Assembly: GCA_003225615.1 (NCBI GenBank)
Contig: QIAS01000442.1
Location: forward strand, 1 to 5,157
Source: Acidobacteriota bacterium
GTDB lineage: Bacteria; Acidobacteriota; Terriglobia; Terriglobales; Acidobacteriaceae
DNA length: 5,157 nt
Direction: 5' to 3'
Positions 1-5,157 of the stretch are shown here, piece by piece. Position 1 is the first letter of the stretch. Each line of letters starts with the position of its first letter. Under the pieces are notes generated by a model. It had not been told where the DNA came from, searched no databases, and saw nothing but the letters and a program-made list of their open reading frames with translations. The translations under genes and the position numbers were made by a program.

Positions 1-920
<920 letters not shown>

Positions 921-930
921 TCAATTCTAA

Positions 931-1048
931 ATGAAAACCACAGGGGACACAGAGGATCACAGAGGTAGTTAAAATCTGTGCTGGCCAGCAATTTCTGATT
1001 TCGAGTTTATGGATTCCAGCCCTCTGTGTCCTCTTGGCGGGAATTTTC
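931..1048. repeat. Nested inverted-repeat element with CACAGAGGA-type units
   Basis: The two outer arms, AGGGGACACAGAGG (942-955) and CCTCTGTGTCCTCT (1021-1034), are reverse complements at 13 of 14 positions. A GAAAA/TTTTC pair (933-937 and 1044-1048) extends the symmetry into the recX stop codon. The left arm is also a short tandem series: CACAGGGGA, CACAGAGGA and TCACAGAGG, at 9-10 bp spacing between 939 and 965. Inside lie AAATC/GATTT (972-976 and 997-1001) and a perfect 12-bp palindrome (979-990). The element fills nearly all of the recX-alaS gap. From memory, CACAGAGGA-rich intergenic repeats recur in some environmental bacterial genomes, so this may be one copy of a dispersed family; only one copy is visible in this window. 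Confidence 0.65.
979..990. promoter_or_regulatory. Perfect 12-bp palindrome upstream of alaS (possible operator)
   Basis: TGCTGGCCAGCA is perfectly self-complementary and sits 67 nt upstream of the alaS start, near the centre of the larger inverted repeat. E. coli AlaRS is known to repress its own gene by binding a palindrome near its promoter, so an operator role is conceivable. It could equally be the tip of a hairpin or cruciform belonging to the repeat element. No promoter boxes were identified beside it. Confidence 0.3.
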
Positions 1049-1580
1049 AGGAACTCTCTTCTTCGAGTGCAGTGAGCGTCTCCTCATCCACGTCCCACTT
1101 TTTAAGGATGGAGAAGATGGTTCTGCTGCCAAATCCGGCGCGAGCAAGCTGGCGGAAGATGCGGGCGCTCTGCTTCTGGTCTTTGGGTTTGTTCAGGCGC
1201 TTGCGGCGCAGGTAATTGCGGGCCTGCTTTTCCTCGTTTACGTCTTCATAAGCTGAATCCACCGCCTTCTCGATTACCTCGCCGTGAACTCCTTTGGCCT
1301 TGAGGTCGGTGATGACCCGCATGCGCCCGAACTTTTCGTTGTCGCGCCGGAAGGCGGAGTAGGCAGAAGCGTATTGGGCGTCGTTCAGATAACCCTGGTC
1401 TTTCAGGCGCCGGATGACGAGTTCAATGAGGGTCTGACCGTATTCGGTTTCCGCTTCCACCCGCGGACGGAGCAAGCGCTTGAGTTCCGCCACCGAACGC
1501 ATGCGGCGGCCGAGGGCGCCCACGGCATATTCGTAGAGTTCGTCCTCCGTGTAGGTTTTTCTCGGACGCGGAAAAGACAT
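1047..1580 (-). CDS. recX: Regulatory protein RecX
   Basis: RecX binds RecA filaments and modulates, usually inhibits, recombinase and co-protease activity during the SOS response. The 177-residue product is within the normal RecX size range and is made of three-helix repeats: ELYEYAVGALGRRMRSVAEL (14-33) is the typical first-repeat signature, VIRRLKDQGYLNDAQYASAY (about 55-74) followed by GRMRVITDLKAKGV (85-98) forms the second, and GFGSRTIFSILKKW (149-162) the C-terminal one. It is rich in Arg and Lys, with an acidic tail (EEESS). I chose the ATG at 1580 (MSFPRPRKTYTEDEL) because the homologous region begins shortly after it; an in-frame ATG at 1619 would add 13 unconvincing residues. Neither start has a clear Shine-Dalgarno. 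alaS follows on the same strand as in E. coli, but recA does not precede recX here; pilT does, separated by a strong terminator. Confidence 0.92.
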   Translation of the reverse strand: MSFPRPRKTYTEDELYEYAVGALGRRMRSVAELKRLLRPRVEAETEYGQTLIELVIRRLKDQGYLNDAQYASAYSAFRRDNEKFGRMRVITDLKAKGVHGEVIEKAVDSAYEDVNEEKQARNYLRRKRLNKPKDQKQSARIFRQLARAGFGSRTIFSILKKWDVDEETLTALEEESS

Positions 1581-1716
1581 ATTTAGAGACGTTACCGCAA
1601 AAGTTCGGGAAAAGCACATTTGAGGATGGCATGCCCCGCGAAGATGATGTGCCGAGCTTCAGCCGCCGTGGACGGGCCGGGACTCACCCCAGACGTGAAA
1701 ACCCACGCGGGCAAAC

Positions 1717-1744
1717 AAAAAAGGGGCGCGCTTGCGCGCGCCCC
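1717..1744 (-). terminator. Strong intrinsic terminator after pilT
   Basis: Read on the minus strand, GGGGCGCGC and GCGCGCCCC form a perfect 9-bp GC-only stem closed by a GCAA tetraloop (GNRA class), followed at once by six T residues (1722-1717). It starts 23 nt after the pilT stop codon. It should separate pilT from recX-alaS and implies a recX promoter in the remaining ~135 bp upstream of recX. Confidence 0.93.
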
Positions 1745-1767
1745 GCCCAGGGGTCAGGAGGCAAAAC

Positions 1768-2889
1768 TCAGCGGCCGTAGCCAGACGACTGCATGGCCTG
1801 CCGCGAAATATCGGCGGTCGACGCGATGCCCTGCATACGCAGCTTGAAGTCGTCGGCGTTGGAAGCGTTTTCCAGCGCGGTTTCGTAATTGATCAGACCG
1901 GCCTGGAACAGATCCCAGAGCGACTGATCGAAGGTCTGCATCCCATACTGTGAAGTGCCGGCAGAAATAGCATCGCGGATGGCGCGAGTCTTTTCCGGCA
2001 CGAGAATGCATTCGCGAATGTATGCCGTGTTGATCATGACTTCCACCGCGGGCACGCGGCCTTCAGCGTCGCAACGCTTAACCAATCGCTGGCTGACTAC
2101 GGCGCGTAGCACTGCCGCAAGCTGCAGACGGATTTGCTTCTGCTCAGGCGGGGGGAAGATAGCGATGATTCGGTTGATGGTTTCCACCGCGTCCAACGTG
2201 TGCAACGTCGAGAAGACCATGTGGCCGGTTTCAGCGGCGTGCAGCGCGGTGGCAATGGTTTCGAGGTCGCGCATTTCGCCGACCAGGATCACATCCGGAT
2301 CCTGACGGAGAGAGGCGCGCAGCGCGGTGGCAAATGATGGCGTATCTACTTCCACTTCGCGCTGGTTTACGTATCCTTTTTTGTCGCGATGCAGAAATTC
2401 GATGGGGTCTTCGATGGTGATGATGTGTTCGGCGCGGGTGGAGTTGATGCGGTCCACCATCGCGGCCAGGGTGGTTGATTTACCGGAACCGGTGACGCCA
2501 GTGACCAGAATCAGCCCACGTGGCATGTCGCATATCTGCTCTACAACTTTCGGCAGGTAAAGTTCGTCGAGGGCGCGGATCTTGGTCGGAATGACGCGGA
2601 GCACCAGCCCTACGTTGCCGCGCTGCTGAAATACGTTCACACGGAAGCGCCCGAGACCAGCCACGCCGTAAGCCATATCAATTTCCGTGGTCTCTTTGAA
2701 CTTTTGTTTCTGGCGGGCTGACATCATGCTGAAAGCCATGGTCAGCATGTCCTCGGCGCTGACACGCGGCTGGTCAGTCAGCGGAACCAGTTCGCCATCG
2801 ATGCGCAGGTGAGGATAGTTTCCTACCTTTAAGTGCAAATCGGAGGCTCGCCGTTCCATGGCGATACGCAGCAGATCATCAATATTCAT
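1768..2889 (-). CDS. pilT: Type IV pilus retraction ATPase PilT
   Basis: Cytoplasmic hexameric secretion-type ATPase that powers pilus depolymerisation and so twitching motility, surface sensing and DNA uptake. The 373-residue protein is close to the usual PilT length. Residues 1-100 form the PAS-like N-terminal domain (DDLLRIAMERRASDLHL, a classic PilT opening). The RecA-like core follows: Walker A GVTGSGKST (131-139), Asp box IITIEDPIEF (156-165), Walker B ILVGEMRD with E205 (201-208), and the His box with H217, H223 and H230. The C-terminal part has AIRDAI (303-308), which replaces the usual AIREGK-like motif, and GMQTFDQSL (316-324), typical of PilT rather than PilB. The start at 2889 is set by a GGGAG ribosome binding site nine bases upstream; the reading frame stays open to 2946, but that extension lacks PilT-like sequence. 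It stands alone between two terminators, so it is probably monocistronic. No other pilus gene is in the window. Confidence 0.97.
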   Translation of the reverse strand: MNIDDLLRIAMERRASDLHLKVGNYPHLRIDGELVPLTDQPRVSAEDMLTMAFSMMSARQKQKFKETTEIDMAYGVAGLGRFRVNVFQQRGNVGLVLRVIPTKIRALDELYLPKVVEQICDMPRGLILVTGVTGSGKSTTLAAMVDRINSTRAEHIITIEDPIEFLHRDKKGYVNQREVEVDTPSFATALRASLRQDPDVILVGEMRDLETIATALHAAETGHMVFSTLHTLDAVETINRIIAIFPPPEQKQIRLQLAAVLRAVVSQRLVKRCDAEGRVPAVEVMINTAYIRECILVPEKTRAIRDAISAGTSQYGMQTFDQSLWDLFQAGLINYETALENASNADDFKLRMQGIASTADISRQAMQSSGYGR

Positions 2890-2898
2890 GCGACACGT

Positions 2899-2903
2899 CT
2901 CCC
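2899..2903 (-). promoter_or_regulatory. Ribosome binding site deciding the pilT start
   Basis: GGGAG on the minus strand, nine bases before the ATG at 2889. It favours the conserved start (MNIDDLL) over an in-frame ATG at 2946 that would add 19 residues. Confidence 0.75.
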
Positions 2904-2962
2904 AAGAACCTTTCCGTATGATGGACTGAAAAGTCACCGGGCCCAAGATGACCTAAGTAATG

Positions 2963-2993
2963 GGTCAGGCAGCCATTCGCAGGCGCACTGACC
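2963..2993. other. Imperfect 11-bp hairpin upstream of pilT
   Basis: GGTCAG (2963-2968) pairs with CTGACC (2988-2993). The stem continues with GC/GC and GCC/GGC, interrupted by one bulged A on each side (2971 and 2987), and closes on a 7-base loop (2975-2981). Its near end lies about 73 bases upstream of the pilT start and no T-run follows on either strand, so it does not look like a terminator. It could be an operator or a leader structure if transcription starts upstream; the transcription start is unknown. Confidence 0.4.
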
Positions 2994-3023
2994 AGTAATC
3001 AGATAAGACTTCGGAGTTGCGCT

Positions 3024-3052
3024 AAAGAAGAAAGCCGCCCCGAAGAGCGGCT
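3024..3052 (-). terminator. Intrinsic terminator after dinB
   Basis: On the minus strand AGCCGCTC and GGGCGGCT form an 8-bp stem with one G-T wobble and a TTCG tetraloop closed by C-G, the very stable UUCG class. A T-rich run follows (TTTCTTCTTT, sharing its first T with the stem). On the plus strand the same stem has a C-A mismatch and no good T-run, so the signal points to minus-strand transcription, ending the dinB transcript about 60 bases after its stop. Confidence 0.8.
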
Positions 3053-3068
3053 GATTGTTTCCCGACGT

Positions 3069-3092
3069 AGAGACCGGGGTAGCCCGGTCTCT
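3069..3092. other. Perfect 10-bp hairpin between dinB and its terminator
   Basis: AGAGACCGGG (3069-3078) and CCCGGTCTCT (3083-3092) are perfect reverse complements around a 4-base loop. The hairpin lies 20 bases after the dinB stop and 16 bases before the terminator hairpin at 3033-3052. No T-run follows on the minus strand, so it is not itself a canonical intrinsic terminator. It may be a 3'-end protecting structure, a second stem of a tandem terminator, or a small dispersed palindrome. Confidence 0.6.
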
Positions 3093-3112
3093 AAAGAGTG
3101 ATTATGGAAAAC

Positions 3113-3643
3113 TCAGGCAGCGGCCTCAAAGGGCTCGTCGTAGCTGCCGCCATAGATGGATGGCACCTTAGCTCCCATGGGGCGCAGGTAGGTGGCGAGC
3201 GCTCCGCGGTGATGGATGCTGTGGTTGTTGAGGAATGCAAGGTAGAACACTGCCGGGAAGTTGAAAAGACCGACAAAGTCAATCGGCGTGAGAAGTTGTT
3301 GCGCGGTTAAGGCGCGGATCCGGTCGGCAGCGCGCTTGTAATTCTTGTCATACCACGACACTAGCTCGCCCACATTCTTTGGCTTGTCCTTCGGTTCGGG
3401 GTTCTCCATCGTAAACTTCAAGTCGGCAATGCCGTCGAGGAATTGCACGTCGCTGTTAGCCAAATGCCACGCCAGTTCCCACGCAGTACGCGCGTTGGGA
3501 TCGGGCCGGTAATCCCGTTTGTTGTCGGGAATGGCAGCGATGACTTTCTTGGTGGTTTCGACTTCGTTGTCGAAGCCTTGCAGCAGTAGTTGGCGATACA
3601 TTACGGCGAACTCGGGGGTAGGACCTTGATGAGGCGTTGCCAT
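3113..3643 (-). CDS. DinB/YfiT-family four-helix-bundle protein
   Basis: A 176-residue cytoplasmic protein without signal peptide or membrane segment. It matches the DinB/YfiT superfamily: an N-terminal helix (FAVMYRQLLLQGFDNEVETT), the DinB-type WELAWHLANSDVQFLDGI (55-72) with H60, and the C-terminal helix FLNNHSIHHRGALATYLRPMG (137-157) carrying HSIHH, in which H141 and H145 have the HxxxH spacing. H60, H141 and H145 are therefore the probable divalent metal triad. Members include damage-inducible proteins of unknown role and thiol-dependent S-transferases or maleylpyruvate-isomerase-like enzymes; the substrate cannot be read from sequence. This is unrelated to DNA polymerase IV, also called DinB in E. 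coli, so no symbol is given. The start at 3643 is supported by AAGGAG six bases upstream. It lies 111 bp after ilvE on the same strand and ends at tandem hairpins. I see no LexA-box-like site in front of it. Confidence 0.88.
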   Translation of the reverse strand: MATPHQGPTPEFAVMYRQLLLQGFDNEVETTKKVIAAIPDNKRDYRPDPNARTAWELAWHLANSDVQFLDGIADLKFTMENPEPKDKPKNVGELVSWYDKNYKRAADRIRALTAQQLLTPIDFVGLFNFPAVFYLAFLNNHSIHHRGALATYLRPMGAKVPSIYGGSYDEPFEAAA

Positions 3644-3649
3644 GGTGTT

Positions 3650-3655
3650 CTCCTT
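3650..3655 (-). promoter_or_regulatory. Ribosome binding site of the DinB-family gene
   Basis: AAGGAG on the minus strand, six bases before the ATG at 3643; a near-ideal Shine-Dalgarno that fixes the start. Confidence 0.85.
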
Positions 3656-3687
3656 CTTCAGTGTATGTGTTATGTGCTGTGGGAATT

Positions 3688-3717
3688 AAAAAACTAAAAG
3701 GGAACCCTGCGCCCCTT
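3688..3717 (-). terminator. Weak candidate terminator after ilvE
   Basis: On the minus strand AAGGG (3717-3713) and CCCTT (3702-3698) form a 5-bp stem with a 10-base loop, leading directly into a T-rich run (TTAG, then six T). The stem is short, so termination is probably partial, and some ilvE transcripts may read into the DinB-family gene. Confidence 0.35.
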
Positions 3718-3754
3718 CGACCTTGGATAACCAATTTTACTACTTCCTGGCCTT

Positions 3755-4702
3755 CTACACGCTCACGGGCTGCTTGCTTTTAACTGGAACCGGGGTGAGC
3801 CACTGGAATCGGTCTGGCTTCTCCCCACGGATGATCGCGTAGAACTCTTTCTGAATGGCCTTGGTGATGGGCCCGATAGTCCCTTTGCCTACGCTGATTT
3901 TATCGACCGAACGTACCGGCGTGATCTCGGCCGCCGTTCCGGTAAGGAATACTTCGTCGGCGATGTAAAGCATCTCGCGGGGAATAACCTGCTCGGTGAT
4001 TGGAACGCCGATCTCGCGGGCAATCCGCAGGGCAGAGTCGCGGGTTATGCCCGGCAGCACTGAGTTCCCCAACGGAGCCGTGTGCAACATGCCGTTACGC
4101 ACCAGGAATAAGTTCTCGCCGGAGCCCTCGCTGACGTAGCCGTTGGAGTCAAGAGCGATGCCTTCGACGTAGCCATTGACGATGGCTTCCATCTTGATGA
4201 GCTGCGAATTCATGTAATTGGCGCCCGATTTGGCCATCGCCGGCAGCGTGTTCGGGGCAATGCGCGTCCAGGAAGAAACGCAGACGTCACAGCCCTGCTC
4301 GGCATCGGAGCCCAGGTACTTGCCCCAAGGATAGTTGCAGATGTAAACCTCGGTCGGTGAATGAAACGGATTCACACCGGCCTCACCATAGCCGCGCAAC
4401 ACGATAGGCCTGATGTAGCAAGGCCACACGCCATTGTTTTTCACCAGTTCGACCATGCCGTTCACCAGGTCGTCGCGTGTGAAATCGACGTCAATGCGGT
4501 AGATCTTGGATGAATCCAGCAGGCGCTGGATGTGATCCTGGGCACGGAAAATGGCCGGGCCACTGGGAAGCGCGTAACAGCGGATACCCTCGAAGATTGA
4601 GGAACCATAGTTGACCACGTGCGACATCACGTGGATGTGCGCGTCATCCCAGCGAATCAACTTCCCGTTATGCCAGACTTTTTCCGTCTTCTGAATCGCC
4701 AT
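3755..4702 (-). CDS. ilvE: Branched-chain amino acid aminotransferase IlvE
   Basis: Fold-type IV PLP enzyme that transfers amino groups between glutamate and the 2-oxo acids of valine, leucine and isoleucine. It performs the last step of their synthesis and the first of their breakdown. The 315-residue length is normal (E. coli about 309), and it aligns by eye along its whole length with E. coli IlvE. Landmarks: MSHVVNYGSSIFEGIRCY (26-43), R60, YIRPIVLRGYG (96-106), APNTLPAMAKSGANYMNS (149-166) with catalytic PLP lysine K158, DSNGYVSEGSGENLF (185-199) with E192, LPGITRD (216-222) and GTAAEITPVRSVD (255-267) holding the phosphate-binding loop. The FEGIRCY and GTAAEITPVR signatures favour IlvE over D-amino acid aminotransferase or aminodeoxychorismate lyase. 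The ATG at 4702 follows AAGGAG at five bases. The desaturase-family gene ends 30 bp upstream, so the two are probably co-transcribed. Confidence 0.97.
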   Translation of the reverse strand: MAIQKTEKVWHNGKLIRWDDAHIHVMSHVVNYGSSIFEGIRCYALPSGPAIFRAQDHIQRLLDSSKIYRIDVDFTRDDLVNGMVELVKNNGVWPCYIRPIVLRGYGEAGVNPFHSPTEVYICNYPWGKYLGSDAEQGCDVCVSSWTRIAPNTLPAMAKSGANYMNSQLIKMEAIVNGYVEGIALDSNGYVSEGSGENLFLVRNGMLHTAPLGNSVLPGITRDSALRIAREIGVPITEQVIPREMLYIADEVFLTGTAAEITPVRSVDKISVGKGTIGPITKAIQKEFYAIIRGEKPDRFQWLTPVPVKSKQPVSV

Positions 4703-4707
4703 GGGCG

Positions 4708-4713
4708 CTCCTT
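4708..4713 (-). promoter_or_regulatory. Ribosome binding site of ilvE
   Basis: AAGGAG on the minus strand, five bases before the ATG at 4702, inside the 30-bp gap after the upstream gene. It supports this start and translation from a shared message. Confidence 0.85.
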
Positions 4714-4732
4714 AAGCGAACGTTGTACAGAT

Positions 4733-5157
4733 TCACGGGCGTGGCTCAGGGTTTCCAATATTAGTCAAAATTGTCTGCGGATGCTCTTGCGGGTCGCGAA
4801 AAGCAGGCGGGGTGCTCAACTTGGCTGAGATCATCCGGTGCCATTCGGAAAAAGGCAGGTTCAGAGCGCGTCCGAGGGAACTGACGGTTTCCCCGGACAC
4901 CAGACCTGATGCTGGATATTCATCCGATTGGGGATGGTAGTACGTTCTAAAGATCACATCCCAAAGCGGAAAGAACTGCGCAAAGTTCTTGTCGCAGTGC
5001 CCGGGCAACCGTGAGTGGTGGATTCTGTGAGTTTGCGGCCCAGCCAGAACCCAGCTAAATCTCCTGAAGCTTAGCCGCACGTTAAGGTGGATAAGATAAC
5101 TAACCAGGCTAGTGAGGAAGAAGGCGATCGGCACGGTAATCAGGGGCGGCCGGAACA
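4733..5157 (-). CDS. Fatty acid hydroxylase/sterol desaturase family protein, C-terminal part (cut by window edge)
   Basis: The last 140 codons of a membrane protein; the frame stays open to the window edge, so the start lies outside. A GTG at 5134 is internal to the frame and should not be taken as the start. The fragment opens with a hydrophobic segment (LITVPIAFFLTSLVSYLI), followed by HLNVRL and, after WVLAGPQT, the histidine motif HRIHH (encoded at 5015-5029), then DKNFAQFFPLWDVIFRTYYHP. This arrangement (HxNVRL, HRIHHS, DKNF, PLWDxxFxTY) is typical of the family's C-terminal third. Members are integral membrane diiron oxygenases whose histidine clusters hold two irons and which hydroxylate or desaturate fatty acids, sterols, carotenoids or ether lipids. 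The earlier histidine clusters would be outside the window, and the substrate cannot be assigned. The C-terminal ~60 residues after YYHP look like a cytosolic tail. ilvE follows 30 bp downstream. Confidence 0.88.
   Translation of the reverse strand, partial: FRPPLITVPIAFFLTSLVSYLIHLNVRLSFRRFSWVLAGPQTHRIHHSRLPGHCDKNFAQFFPLWDVIFRTYYHPQSDEYPASGLVSGETVSSLGRALNLPFSEWHRMISAKLSTPPAFRDPQEHPQTILTNIGNPEPRP

Noticed and set aside
939..965. CRISPR-like short repeats (three CACAGAGGA-type units).
   Set aside because: Units are 9-10 bp with no spacers and no cas genes, so this is a tandem or inverted repeat rather than a CRISPR array.
1284..1586. A 100-codon plus-strand frame opposite recX.
   Set aside because: Shadow of the recX coding sequence; no ribosome binding site or recognisable protein features.
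1628..1635. GGCATGCC palindrome upstream of recX.
   Set aside because: Eight bases are expected often by chance, and no flanking symmetry or LexA-like site supports an operator.
1955..2560. Several plus-strand frames opposite pilT.
   Set aside because: Low-complexity Ser/Arg-rich translations that mirror the conserved pilT codons; all PilT motifs are intact on the other strand.
2890..2946. N-terminal extension of PilT by 19 residues to an in-frame ATG at 2946.
   Set aside because: The extension lacks PilT-like sequence, and a good GGGAG site positions the start at 2889.
2918..2946. Possible sigma-70 promoter for pilT: TTGGGC (2946-2941), 17-base spacer, CATCAT (2923-2918), minus strand.
   Set aside because: Only 3 of 6 and 4 of 6 consensus matches; the position would give a sensible ~22-base leader, but the boxes are too weak to call.
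3723..3734. TTGGATAACCAA inverted repeat between ilvE and the DinB-family gene.
   Set aside because: Arms of only four bases, with no promoter elements next to it.

Overview
The window comes from a moderately GC-rich bacterial chromosome. All six recognisable protein genes lie on the minus strand, so transcription runs from high to low coordinates. The gene content and order (branched-chain aminotransferase, a DinB-fold protein, the pilus ATPase PilT, then RecX and alanyl-tRNA synthetase), together with the protein sequences, suggest an Acidobacteriota (Terriglobia-like) genome or metagenome bin. That placement is inferred from general familiarity and was not tested by a search. I see no phage, insertion sequence, CRISPR array, tRNA or rRNA.

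In transcription order: (1) 5157-4733, the C-terminal part of a membrane fatty acid hydroxylase/sterol desaturase family protein that runs off the window. (2) 4702-3755, complete ilvE (branched-chain aminotransferase), 30 nt downstream and probably co-transcribed. (3) 3643-3113, a complete DinB/YfiT-fold protein with a likely metal-binding histidine triad. It has its own strong ribosome binding site and is followed by two tandem hairpins, the second a good intrinsic terminator. (4) 2889-1768, complete pilT (type IV pilus retraction ATPase), closed by a very strong terminator with a GCAA tetraloop. (5) 1580-1047, recX. (6) 911-1, the N-terminal 303 codons of alaS.

The genes fall into at least three transcription units: desaturase-ilvE (possibly reading into dinB past a weak terminator), pilT alone between two terminators, and recX-alaS. 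The recX-alaS adjacency matches the recA-recX-alaS order of E. coli, but recA is absent here and pilT occupies its place. No gap between genes exceeds 300 bases; the largest (2890-3112) holds the dinB terminator region and a hairpin upstream of pilT.

The most interesting non-coding structure is the 135-bp recX-alaS gap. It holds a nested inverted repeat built from CACAGAGGA-type units, with a perfect 12-bp palindrome near its centre, just upstream of alaS. The rest is conserved core genome, and I found no convincing new multi-gene system.
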